Below, in pieces: positions 52,486 to 60,996 of a stretch of 64,000 nt of DNA. Both the position numbers and the translations under genes were made by a program. The notes under the pieces were generated by a model. That model saw only the letters and a program-made list of their open reading frames with translations. It did not search any database and was not told the DNA's origin. The DNA comes from Paenibacillus etheri (GTDB lineage: Bacteria > Bacillota > Bacilli > Paenibacillales > Paenibacillaceae), in assembly GCF_001012825.1 (NCBI RefSeq), contig NZ_LCZJ02000054.1, positions 1 through 64,000 on the forward strand, written 5' to 3'. Numbering within the stretch: position 1 is the first letter of the stretch; each line of letters opens with the position of its first letter.

Positions 52486-54078
52486 TCAAACATCAGCGAC
52501 CATCGCCCGGTTTCTTCCCCTGCTCTTGGCCAAGTATAACGCCTGATCCGCCTTCTCCAGCAGCCCCTCCCGCTCCAATGCATGAATAGGATAATGGGCG
52601 ATTCCCTGGGAGATCGTAACCTGTGTCGGGATTGGACCCCTGCTTTGTTCCAGTGCCCGCCGGACTCTTTCAGCTACGGTGAAGGCTTCCTCAGGTCTAG
52701 TGTGGGCCATCAAGATGATGAACTCTTCGCCGCCGTAGCGGTGGCAAACATCGTCTGGGCGAAACGAGGTAACTATAACTTTGGCTACATGTTTCAGCAC
52801 TTCGTCGCCGACGAGATGGCCGTAGGTGTCGTTCACGAGTTTAAATTTGTCTACATCCAGCACAATGAGCGAAAACGGTTGCCCTGAGGCAATCCACTGG
52901 CTCATCGTATACTCTAACGATCTCCGGTTCTTTAAACCGGTCAGAGCATCCGTCGCGGCCTCTTGGGTCAGTTGATCCGTCTGCTTCTGAATATCCGTCA
53001 CGGCAAGCAACACAGCCTTGGTCAGCAGATCTGCCTCTCGGCTCCATTGTGGCTTCGCTTCCGGCAATACAATCTTCTCCTTGCCCATCCTGCTCACCAG
53101 ATTTGCCAGGTAGACAAAAGGCCGGGCCAACTTGCACGCTACGAGAATAACGCCCATCAGGAGTATAATGAACGGAAACAACGAATACCCGAGAATTGTC
53201 CGAAGGTGGCCCATCAGTTGATAATGGATGACACTAAGCGGCGAAACGACTACAATTCCCCATCCGTTGGCAGGAACGCTGGAGTATCCGGCAAGCATTT
53301 CAACGCTACGGGTGTTGCGCACTTGCTGTTCCCCGCTTTCCCCTTTCATAAGTTTCTGCACAACCTTGTTACTGCTGACATCCTCCCCAATGAGCTGCTT
53401 ATCCGGGTGGTACAACAGATGCCCGCTTGAATCCACAATATAATAATAAGAGCCAGAATCGTCCACGTTGTTGTCGCCAAAAATCATAGACAAAATATTG
53501 TTCTCCTGCAGATAAAATGTGCCGCTCAAAATACCGCGATATGTACCATTGTTGCTGAAAATTGGCTGACTCATAAACACGATTAGTCTCTTGGTGGTCG
53601 AGGTCATGTAGGGGGAAGATATGTAAGGTTTTTTGATCGCCAGAGCTTCCAAACCGGCCTTAGAAGTAATACGGTCGCCTACCGGCCCCAAACTAGCCGG
53701 TACTACGTTGCGGAGCAGCCCGTCGGCATCGACCACGGCGATAGAATTGAAGTAATTGCTACTATTGCGCATTAGTTCCAAATAATCATCCACTTGCTCC
53801 GGCGTTGAGGCATCGTCATCGGAGAGTGTGGCAGCGCTGTATTCCAAACTGCTGCGCATGGACTGAAATAAGGAATCCATTGTCTTAGTCATTCGGTCAG
53901 CGTTGTAGTAATTCAGATGGAGTGTAGTCTCCATCAATGATTGTTTTTTGGACTCGTAAGAGCCGATCAGAAGAATGCTTGAGGTTAGTAGAACCACCAG
54001 CGTAACCAAGCCCGTAAGCAGCGATGTGAGACTGAGCTTTTTACTTTGACGCGGCTCGGCCCTTCTCAGTGTAAGCAA
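52486..54078 (-). CDS. Diguanylate cyclase with extracellular Cache sensor
   Basis: This 530-residue membrane protein has a helix at about 20-45, a dCache sensor at about 50-280, a second helix at about 290-315 and a GGDEF domain at about 370-530. The active site reads RYGGEEFIIL. RPDD lies five residues before it, which forms the RxxD inhibitory site. It makes cyclic di-GMP in response to an external ligand and so affects motility or biofilm. The TTG start at 54078 has AGGAGGG upstream. The domain call is firm. Confidence 0.9.
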   Translation of the reverse strand: MLTLRRAEPRQSKKLSLTSLLTGLVTLVVLLTSSILLIGSYESKKQSLMETTLHLNYYNADRMTKTMDSLFQSMRSSLEYSAATLSDDDASTPEQVDDYLELMRNSSNYFNSIAVVDADGLLRNVVPASLGPVGDRITSKAGLEALAIKKPYISSPYMTSTTKRLIVFMSQPIFSNNGTYRGILSGTFYLQENNILSMIFGDNNVDDSGSYYYIVDSSGHLLYHPDKQLIGEDVSSNKVVQKLMKGESGEQQVRNTRSVEMLAGYSSVPANGWGIVVVSPLSVIHYQLMGHLRTILGYSLFPFIILLMGVILVACKLARPFVYLANLVSRMGKEKIVLPEAKPQWSREADLLTKAVLLAVTDIQKQTDQLTQEAATDALTGLKNRRSLEYTMSQWIASGQPFSLIVLDVDKFKLVNDTYGHLVGDEVLKHVAKVIVTSFRPDDVCHRYGGEEFIILMAHTRPEEAFTVAERVRRALEQSRGPIPTQVTISQGIAHYPIHALEREGLLEKADQALYLAKSRGRNRAMVADV

Positions 54079-54577
54079 ACTATAACCCTCCTTGGTTCTT
54101 GAAAACTAGCTTAATCAATAATACAACAAATTAAGATGCTATTCGACAATAATCAATGAACTCCAATCTCTCACACACTATACGTAACGTTCGATATACG
54201 GTGGTTCATGAAATATTCCATATAAAAAACTCTTCTCCAGAACTTGTGAATTGACAAGCACTGAAAAAGATTGTTTTTATACGTGAACATTGAAGACCTT
54301 AAAGAGTTTGGCTCTCAAATTATTGAAGAGATTTACAATGCTCCAAAGTTTGACTCAATATAAATATGAGTAAATACCGCACCGTGACAGGGCTAAACGT
54401 TTCAGACTCCAATGAGTCATATAGTTCTGCCCCTCTTTCCACGCAAATCCCAGAAGCATCCGTTCATGCAAGACGTTCCATTTGCAAATTGCCTAGTGCA
54501 TTAAATGCACATTGTCTCCGACTCGCAGAATCACTTCGAGAAATAGTTTTTTTCCATATTGGAATCCTTCATTGTGC
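54079..54577. other. Non-coding stretch with repeat R3 and remnants
   Basis: The interval holds the promoter of the diguanylate cyclase, a hairpin copy (R3), a 27-codon remnant at about 54283-54363, and a 71-codon plus-strand frame at 54366-54581 that I cannot match to a family. No convincing gene is seen. Confidence 0.35.
54220..54272. repeat. Dispersed repeat fragment R3 (hairpin part)
   Basis: ATATAAAAAACTCTTCTCCAG, then AACTTGTGAATTGACAAG and CACTGAAAAAG resemble the hairpin end of R2 at 36340-36390, with several mismatches. The GGCCGC part is absent. Confidence 0.4.
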
Positions 54578-55105
54578 TTAATGTGAATTTAGAGACTCTA
54601 AGTTGTGTGATAATTCATCAGGTAGTGGCTCTTTCATTAGTTTGTTAAGTATTTCATTCCTTGCTCCGTTGTTCTTCAAAAATGAGAATAGCAGGTTTGC
54701 CTTATCCGTACGATTCATTAGAGCATAGGCAACAAACCATACTTCAGGAGCAGAAACTTGAACACCATTCCAACTCGAAATCGGAACTGTTGGCATTTTA
54801 CAAAGCCCTTTAGTAGAATGAATCGAGAAGTTTCCTAATATTTCAACCTGAGGGTTTCTTTTGTGAATTAATAGTTTATACTCACTTCCGAAAGGATAAT
54901 CACCACTTTTTAGTTCCTCAACTTTGAAGTTTCGTAGAGCATCCATGACAGTTTCTTTAGGTGCGTCAGTCATAATATCCCAATCATGAGCGGAATTGAA
55001 TAGACCTAAACTTAGTAATAAACCGCTCCCACCCAAGGAATAGTTAATGCCGAATTGCTCTAATTTTTCTGTTACGATAACCAAATTGTTAATATCTGAA
55101 TTCAT
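54578..55105 (-). CDS. Nucleotidyltransferase-fold protein of unknown function
   Basis: This 175-residue protein has YSLGGSGLLLSLGL followed by HDWDIMTDA, the GS...DxD arrangement of the nucleotidyltransferase fold (residues about 20-48). The C-terminal half is alpha-helical. It resembles uncharacterised Firmicute proteins related to aminoglycoside nucleotidyltransferases. AAAGGAAGG precedes the ATG. It sits between repeat copies C3 and C4. Confidence 0.55.
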   Translation of the reverse strand: MNSDINNLVIVTEKLEQFGINYSLGGSGLLLSLGLFNSAHDWDIMTDAPKETVMDALRNFKVEELKSGDYPFGSEYKLLIHKRNPQVEILGNFSIHSTKGLCKMPTVPISSWNGVQVSAPEVWFVAYALMNRTDKANLLFSFLKNNGARNEILNKLMKEPLPDELSHNLESLNSH

Positions 55106-55492
55106 TATTCGAGAACCTTCCTTTAGTTATTTTTTCATTTATCATACCATATATTGGAAGTTTGGGAGATGCCCACTACTTGTTCAATCCTTTGGCAATA
55201 AGCCTTGATAACCATGCGAACATTTTGCATTTAAATTCAAGCGCTGTGTTCACATCATCTATGCGAAAGTTAGCGTTATTCCTTGGCTCTAATATTATTT
55301 CGTTGTTGCGATTATGAATGATTTAGGAAATATGCGTAGGGCTTGATTGATGATTTTGCTCAATGCTGCCTGTTCCGTTAATTGATAGCTTACTAGGGAA
55401 GTATAGAAAAACGAGGGGAAAATACGTGACGACTAACTGTAGACTTGGGGCTTAATAATGACGGCAGCCGAAACTCGACAGATTCAAACTAT
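55106..55492. other. AT-rich intergenic region
   Basis: No gene or strong signal was found. It leads into repeat copy C4. Confidence 0.3.
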
Positions 55493-55592
55493 AAAAAAAC
55501 AAAAAAACCTTGATTTCTCAAGGTTTTCACTGTGATGCCGAGGACGGGGGTCGAACCCGTAAGGTACTCACGTACCGCAGGATTTTAAGTCT
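55493..55592 (-). repeat. tRNA-Leu(UAA)-derived repeat, copy C4 (3' half plus terminator)
   Basis: The minus strand has the variable arm, T-arm, 3' acceptor and terminator as in C2 and C5, with one change (AAGG for ACGG). Identity stops at GATTTTAAGTC in the anticodon stem-loop; after that the sequence is unrelated. The 5' half of the tRNA is missing. Confidence 0.75.
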
Positions 55593-55642
55593 TGAAGTAG
55601 TCCTCTTAGCCCCTTTTCTACACCACGGGAAGCTCTAATACA

Positions 55643-55678
55643 AATCCTTTAACCATGCGGGTTAAGGGCTTTTTTTGT
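55643..55678 (+). terminator. Probable terminator beside repeat C4
   Basis: CCTTTAACC, loop ATGC, GGGTTAAGG and a run of T7 form a hairpin terminator on the plus strand. Its position just outside C4 fits the flank of an integrated element. No intact plus-strand gene precedes it. Confidence 0.6.
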
Positions 55679-56182
55679 GTTCTATACTCTCTGCGTTCGG
55701 GAATTTGTATGTGCAGCCATGTTAGCAAAAATGTTAGCAAACAGATTTGAGTAGGAGCTTCTTACGCATCAGCCCCTTATTACGTCCACTCATTCTTACT
55801 TAGGAGGTCTATCCATTTGAATACGCTTAGAACGCAATCCTACAAGCATTTGCTGGCTTCTATCCTCAGAGAAAAGCCCTACACAGTTATGTTATAAATG
55901 AGCTGTATCATAGCTTCACCAATCCGGTCTCATTTGTCAATGTAACGGAGTAGGAGATAATGAGCGTAAAGTGCATTGGTTCATCCAGAGCAAAACAAAT
56001 TATTTCTACCGTACAGCTTGTATTGTACAAGGGTTTGCGGCACCCTTGACCGAATCAAGCGTAATCTGCTCATCAATTATAGTTTTCTATTTTTTGTTTA
56101 ATTTTGTATGTTCAAAATTAATTATATCATTCTTTAAATACAATCTCTGTGTACTTTATAAATTTTCGATTTGTTATCCCAA
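55679..56182. other. Integrative-element flank without intact gene
   Basis: Near 55705-55760 the plus strand contains AATGTTAGCAAA-type repeats that look like the end of a phage-type integrase gene region, but no open frame of length remains. A short leaderless frame after AGGAGG near 55803 gives only 27 codons. No intact gene is seen. Confidence 0.3.
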
Positions 56183-56566
56183 CTACGGTTTAATACTTAC
56201 TTTTGTTGCATACCACTTTCCAGATTTTAATATTAGTGTTACGTTGACAGGTTCTCTAAATGCAAGATCATCATTTTTATATTCTTGAGTTACAAATGCT
56301 TTTGATACTACAAAGAAATGCAACGGAAATACAAAACCAATATGATGAGAGCTTTTACTATATTTAAAGCTATCCGCTGTCATCCCACGTTCGACTGGAT
56401 TAATATTTTCAAATGCTGAACTATTCATGTACTTCATATCGGCGTTCCGCTTCATGGCTTCTTCTAGAATAATTTTGGTATCATGTGCAATCCATGCACC
56501 AAAGGAGATATATGCAATAACAAATAAAAGAATAAATGAAAGGAGTAACTTTCTTTTATTTCTCAT
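56183..56566 (-). CDS. Small membrane-anchored protein of unknown function
   Basis: This 127-residue protein has an N-terminal helix LLLSFILLFVIAYISFGAWI and an extracytoplasmic part of about 95 residues ending in a beta-hairpin-like VTLILKSGKWYATKVSI. The start is ATG with GAGGGAG upstream. The pattern resembles small NTF2- or PepSY-like extracytoplasmic domains, but no family is certain. Confidence 0.5.
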   Translation of the reverse strand: MRNKRKLLLSFILLFVIAYISFGAWIAHDTKIILEEAMKRNADMKYMNSSAFENINPVERGMTADSFKYSKSSHHIGFVFPLHFFVVSKAFVTQEYKNDDLAFREPVNVTLILKSGKWYATKVSIKP

Positions 56567-56636
56567 TAGTAATTTCTCCCTCAGTCAAACAGAATTTATA
56601 AAATCTCTAGATTGTACCATTGTCAACGTCTTTTTT

Positions 56637-57010
56637 CTAAAAAATATGTGTGAAATATGGAATAACATTACCCGGTGTGTTAATGATATAGAAATCCCAT
56701 GTTACATTTTTTCGATTGGTTGTATGATATGAAACCAGTGGTGTAGAAGGTGTGTCTCGGTTCGTGATTACCGCTGTATGATTCATGGTATAGTCAGAAC
56801 CTTTATCATAAGAAATTATATCGCCCTCGTATAAATGTTCTGGTCCCGGCTTCCCATAGCCATGAATTGTATCTGTACTTCTAATCGAAAGTCCAGTATT
56901 GCGAATTATTATTAATAGCATAAGTTAGTGCATATGCTTTTGCTTGTGTTCTATTAAATGCATATGGTAGCAGTAGGTGAAACTATAGACGATGGTGTGG
57001 AATCTAAATG
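56637..57010 (-). pseudogene. Amidase-domain (Amidase_6) protein remnant
   Basis: The downstream frame contains LYEGDIISYDKGSDYTMNHT, AVITN and LVSYHTTNRKN, typical of the C-terminal half of the Amidase_6 domain (PF12671). Upstream, in another frame, YAFNRTQAKAYALTYAI matches the start of the domain. The central segment with the catalytic Cys is deleted and the frame is shifted, so this is a broken gene. Confidence 0.65.
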
Positions 57011-57184
57011 ATTTGAAGATTCTTCACGCGTTGTATTTATACCTACTTTCTCTGTATATGATTGCTCCTGTACATCTGTGCAGTTTCATTTATTTTAGTT
57101 GAGTACTTTTCAAGGTTGTTAATTGCTTTTTTCACCAGTAGAAGGACGGCACAATCGCATCAAAGCGTATCAGCGCCGCCAAAT

Positions 57185-58129
57185 TTATATAAAACTATTC
57201 TCATGCAAATCCCGAAAAATTTCCTCAAGAAGATTTTTTTCCATGATTTGATGAAAATCTATATTTATGAATTTATTTTCAAACTCTTCGAAATTCAAAA
57301 TAGCTAAGCTGTCAGAATAAATCTTCAAAAATTTCACAACTCCGTGCTCCACGTTAAAAAAAGCCTGAATATTGCCTGAAGGTGTACTTCTTTCTACAAT
57401 AACATTGTATTTGGGGCTCTCTCCGTAAATCCATTTGTTATCAAAATATTTTTCCATGAGTAAAGGTGTATATGTCATTTTACTATATCTCACCGGAGCA
57501 GCAACGTTGCCGTAAACGTTCATGAAGCTTTTTATTAACGCTTCCGTCAAGCTGGCAACAGATATAGCATTATTCAGCTCCTTCAGATTGATGACTCTAC
57601 TTTTTACAGAGCTTATTCCTTTTGCTTCCAGCTTTAATTTTGACGGCTTTAATATTCTCTCCAACTGCTCCAGGTTGACCTCCACCATTAATGTTCCATG
57701 ATGAAATCCGTTTCCTTCTTCTGTGTAAAAAGCATGCCCAGAAAACTTTTTCCCCTGATAAACTATATCGTTCCTACCAGATAACGCTACCTCTAATCCA
57801 AAGCTCTCAACGGCACCTTTAATGACCTCTAATTGCTTTTCGAGGTTTTCCTGTTCCTTTTTGAAAATAAAGGTGAAGTTCAGATTCCCCAAGTCGTGAT
57901 ATACGGCGCCCCCGCCCGAAATCCTTCTGGCCAGACTCACTTCATTACTCTTTAATTGTTCGATGTCGCATTCGGTGTATGGGTTTTGATTTCTGCCGAT
58001 CACTACAGTCTTTTCATTTTGCCATAGATATAACGTAACTTCGTCGTGACAGGCGTTTCTCAACAGCTCCTCTTCCAAGGCCAAATTAAAATAGGGATCA
58101 TTCTCTTGGGAAAGGACAATTTTATTCAT
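57185..58129 (-). CDS. lplA: Lipoate-protein ligase A
   Basis: This 314-residue enzyme joins free lipoate to a lysine using ATP. RRISGGGAVYHDLGNLNFTF is the family signature, GRNDIVYQGKKFSGHAFY carries the catalytic Lys region, and HHGTLMVEV follows. The C-terminal accessory domain is present. It overlaps the lpd gene by 8 bases. GGAGCAC precedes the ATG. Next to a lipoyl-fused dehydrogenase it probably lipoylates that partner. It is the last gene of the operon. Confidence 0.9.
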   Translation of the reverse strand: MNKIVLSQENDPYFNLALEEELLRNACHDEVTLYLWQNEKTVVIGRNQNPYTECDIEQLKSNEVSLARRISGGGAVYHDLGNLNFTFIFKKEQENLEKQLEVIKGAVESFGLEVALSGRNDIVYQGKKFSGHAFYTEEGNGFHHGTLMVEVNLEQLERILKPSKLKLEAKGISSVKSRVINLKELNNAISVASLTEALIKSFMNVYGNVAAPVRYSKMTYTPLLMEKYFDNKWIYGESPKYNVIVERSTPSGNIQAFFNVEHGVVKFLKIYSDSLAILNFEEFENKFINIDFHQIMEKNLLEEIFRDLHENSFI

Positions 58130-59816
58130 CGAAGTGGAGTGCTCCTATGCTAAAACCTAAAACAGCCTCGTGAATGGCTTCTCCCGTAGTGGGATGAGCA
58201 AATATAGTGTGTATTATTTCTTCCTCAGTGATATTGCTGTTCATCATTATTGTGAGTGTGCTTATTAGTGCAGAAGCTTCGGGCCCAATAATGGAAGCAC
58301 CCACTATTTTGCCACTGGACAAATCTTTAATTAATTTAATGAAGCCCTTTTCCTCTCTCATTGTTAACGCCTTTCCGTTAGCCTGAAAAGGAAACTTGCT
58401 AATCGATATGTCCATATTTTTAAGCACAGCCTGCTCTTCTGTTAAACCTACAGATGCAATTTCTGGCGATGTAAATATTACATTGGGCACCATACCATAG
58501 TCTACATGAGAAGGCGTCCCTAAAATATGGTCCACAACTGCTATTCCTTCATGAGAGGCTACATGCGCCAACTGAATACGATTCGTTACATCCCCGATAG
58601 CATATATATGTTCTGCAGACGTTTGAAGGTGTTCATTAACAGATATGCCTTTGCCTTTTTCATTTAAAGCAATACCTGCCTTCTCTATATCCAAATCATC
58701 CATATTTGGCGTTCTGCCAATAGCAACCAGGACTTTTTCGCTGGTGATAAATTTTTCAGAATTGTCCATTTCAAATATAACAATAGCCTTGCCACTCTGG
58801 TCTTTTTCAATTTTTGTAACCTTAGCCCCAGTGTAGACTCCAATCCCTCTGTCCATAGCTATTTCTTTTATTTCTGCTGAGACTTCCGCATCCACCATGG
58901 TCAAAAGCCTATCACAAAACTCAATGACATTTACCTGAATTCCAAAATTGGAATAGATGAAGGCAAACTCCATGCCTATTACACCACCGCCAATAATGGT
59001 GATAGAACTTATATTCTCCTTATGTTTAAGGGCCGATGTACTGTTTAGAACAAATTCATGATCTATCCCCGGTAAATTAATATTGGCAATTTTTGAACCT
59101 GTTGCGATAATGGTGTCCGTCGCTTCTATGGTATACTCATCTTTGCCATTCTTGACAAGAACCTGTTTGTCATTTACAAAGGATGCGCTGCCTCTGATAA
59201 TTCTCACATTATTTTTTGAAAGCAAGTAATCTATCCCTGAAACCAATGTATTCTTGATCTCATCCTTCTTATCAATTACTTTAGCCATATCAAGCTGAAC
59301 ATCTTTGACCGTAATACCAAAATCTTCAGCCTTCATTATATTATGAAAGACCTCCGAGGATTTAATCAAAGCCTTGGTCGGAATACAGCCTACATTAAGG
59401 CAGGTTCCACCCATAGACAATTTTTCTACAATAACCGTTTTAATTCCACGTTTAGCAGCATAGATAGCCGACACATAACCCCCTGGCCCCGCCCCAATAA
59501 TTAACAGGTCTGCTTGCAACTGCTCCTTCTTACCGTAAATCATTCCTCCAAAATAATCCAGCTTAGGTTTTTCTTTTCCTTCATTTTCAGCAGTAACTTT
59601 AAATAAACCCTGGTCTAACTCAATTTCTTGTCCTTCTTCAACCAGAATCTCATTTATAACGCATTTATATTTTGAATTAAAAGGGGAATTGCCCTTTTTA
59701 CTCTCCAATTGCAATAAGGTCTGGCCCACTGAAACTGATTCTCCGACAGAAATGTTGATCTTTCCCACTCTTGATTTTTTTTCATGCCCAGTAAGCTGTT
59801 CAAGTTTTATATCCAC
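58122..59816 (-). CDS. lpdA: Dihydrolipoyl dehydrogenase with N-terminal lipoyl domain
   Basis: This 564-residue fusion has a lipoyl domain at 1-80 (LESKKGN with Lys41 as the likely lipoyl site, then INEILVEEGQEIELDQG) and a flavoprotein disulfide reductase at 100-564. Motifs are GAGPGGY for FAD, redox pair Cys139/Cys144 in GGTCLNVGCIPTKAL, NAD site IGGGVIGMEF, second FAD site IYAIGDVT, and catalytic HPTTGE. It transfers electrons between NADH and lipoyl disulfide. The GTG start at 59816 has AGGGGG upstream. No E1 or E2 genes are nearby, so it is not part of a normal 2-oxo-acid complex operon. Confidence 0.92.
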   Translation of the reverse strand: MDIKLEQLTGHEKKSRVGKINISVGESVSVGQTLLQLESKKGNSPFNSKYKCVINEILVEEGQEIELDQGLFKVTAENEGKEKPKLDYFGGMIYGKKEQLQADLLIIGAGPGGYVSAIYAAKRGIKTVIVEKLSMGGTCLNVGCIPTKALIKSSEVFHNIMKAEDFGITVKDVQLDMAKVIDKKDEIKNTLVSGIDYLLSKNNVRIIRGSASFVNDKQVLVKNGKDEYTIEATDTIIATGSKIANINLPGIDHEFVLNSTSALKHKENISSITIIGGGVIGMEFAFIYSNFGIQVNVIEFCDRLLTMVDAEVSAEIKEIAMDRGIGVYTGAKVTKIEKDQSGKAIVIFEMDNSEKFITSEKVLVAIGRTPNMDDLDIEKAGIALNEKGKGISVNEHLQTSAEHIYAIGDVTNRIQLAHVASHEGIAVVDHILGTPSHVDYGMVPNVIFTSPEIASVGLTEEQAVLKNMDISISKFPFQANGKALTMREEKGFIKLIKDLSSGKIVGASIIGPEASALISTLTIMMNSNITEEEIIHTIFAHPTTGEAIHEAVLGFSIGALHFDE

Positions 59817-59920
59817 ATGAATTCCCCCTAGTCTGCTGTGTAGTTGTATTCACATTTACCGTATCCATTAATTTGGCAACCTCCGCCAATTGCGCAGAGA
59901 TTGCCAATGAAATGAAATCC

Positions 59921-60295
59921 TTACTTGAAATCTTGTTCAAATTCATCAATAGAATCTTTAAGCAAGGTGACTGAATACGCCATGCTGGGTCCACCGCCGA
60001 AGGCAACAGCAACCATAGCAGATTCAAGGATTTGCTCCCTGGTCGCTCCTGCTTCCAAGGCTTTATAAACGTGAAACACTATGCAGTACTCGCAACGATT
60101 ATACGCGCCAATCGCTACACTGATCAGTTCTTTGGTTTTGGTGTCTAAGGCACCATCAGCATAATTGGTTCCCAGCAAATTCATAAATGCATTTACGCTG
60201 TCCCCATTAGTCTCAGCTAGAGTAGCTAACCCGCTTGTAAAATCATGAAGCATTTGTCTTACATCCTTCTTCAATTGAATCCCCATCCTTTTCAT
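59921..60295 (-). CDS. AhpD-like carboxymuconolactone decarboxylase-family protein
   Basis: This 124-residue helical protein has NRCEYCIVFHVYKALEAGAT with Cys68, Cys71 and His75 in the CxxC...H arrangement of AhpD. In mycobacteria AhpD is reduced through lipoyl groups by Lpd. The upstream CxxC partner here is therefore probably the lipoyl domain of the next gene, 104 bases away. It may act as a peroxidase or redox adapter. The ATG lacks a clear ribosome binding site, and the start may be the ATG four codons later. Confidence 0.8.
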   Translation of the reverse strand: MKRMGIQLKKDVRQMLHDFTSGLATLAETNGDSVNAFMNLLGTNYADGALDTKTKELISVAIGAYNRCEYCIVFHVYKALEAGATREQILESAMVAVAFGGGPSMAYSVTLLKDSIDEFEQDFK

Positions 60296-60324
60296 GTGAA
60301 ATATTTCACTTCTGCCTTCATAAT

Positions 60325-60361
60325 AATACTTTACACCGCAATGGTTGCTATGTAAAGTATT
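60325..60361 (-). promoter_or_regulatory. Promoter with 11-base inverted repeat (MarR operator)
   Basis: Arms AATACTTTACA (60325-60335) and TGTAAAGTATT (60351-60361) are perfect. On the minus strand TTTACA, a 17-base spacer and TAAAGT form a -35/-10 pair that lies within the arms. It sits between the MarR gene and the AhpD-like gene and would allow the regulator to block the redox genes. Confidence 0.65.
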
Positions 60362-60400
60362 TACGTAAAAAAAACCCTCCTCATAATAATATCGAATGAT

Positions 60401-60832
60401 TTAGTGGGTTTTTGACAAATTATGAACCATCTTATCTAATACTGTCGTAAAAATATGCAGTTCTTCCTGAGATATGCCATTTGTTGCATCATCATGAAAA
60501 TTTTGACCTATTGGAAGCAACTCAGCTCTTAGAGCTTCGCCCTCTTGCGTTAGATTAATTCTGATTATTCTTCTATCTTGAGAATCTCTGACTCTTGAGC
60601 ATAATTTTTCTCTTTCCATGCGGTCAAGAAGCCTGGCTATAGAAGATTCATTAACATTCATCTTTTGGGATAGTTCTTTTTGGGATATTCCATCCTTTTC
60701 CCCGATAAAAAAAAGGGCCGTCCATTTCACTTTCGTAATTCCAATGTCTTTAAGTCTCCTGTTGAATTCGTCTACTATTTTTTTTGAAGCAGTATTCGTT
60801 ATGAAACCAATACAATCATTCAAATTAAACAT
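60401..60832 (-). CDS. MarR-family regulator of the lipoyl redox operon
   Basis: This 143-residue protein has a winged helix ISQKELSQKMNVNESSIARL (about 50-70) and wing DSQDRRIIRINLT. A Cys at residue 7 in helix 1 (LNDCIGFITN) is near the position used by OhrR-type peroxide sensors, though three residues off. AAGGAAAAT precedes the ATG. It is the first gene of the MarR, AhpD-like, lpd, lplA series. Redox or electrophile sensing is inferred. Confidence 0.85.
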   Translation of the reverse strand: MFNLNDCIGFITNTASKKIVDEFNRRLKDIGITKVKWTALFFIGEKDGISQKELSQKMNVNESSIARLLDRMEREKLCSRVRDSQDRRIIRINLTQEGEALRAELLPIGQNFHDDATNGISQEELHIFTTVLDKMVHNLSKTH

Positions 60833-60996
60833 ATAATTTTCCTTCCAAAATGGATTGAGGTTCTAAAATGGAATTATACCATAGGCTATCTGATATATGG
60901 CCATAATCGCCAATGCTTGTCAAACCCCAGGAGAAGCAGGAGACTTATCTTTATGTTTCGCCAATTCACGAAATACATTCTTCAAAGTATCATAAT

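Noticed and set aside
52582-53443. Plus-strand frames opposite the diguanylate cyclase
   Set aside because: They are antisense to clear GGDEF and Cache coding sequence and have no family match.
55971-56288. 105-codon plus-strand frame
   Set aside because: It overlaps the end of a better-supported minus-strand membrane protein, has no ribosome binding site, and its composition (Cys/Phe-rich) looks like chance in AT-rich DNA.
59800-60027. 75-codon minus-strand frame overlapping the AhpD-like gene
   Set aside because: It is a shifted frame of the AhpD-like C-terminus and the intergenic gap, without its own binding site.
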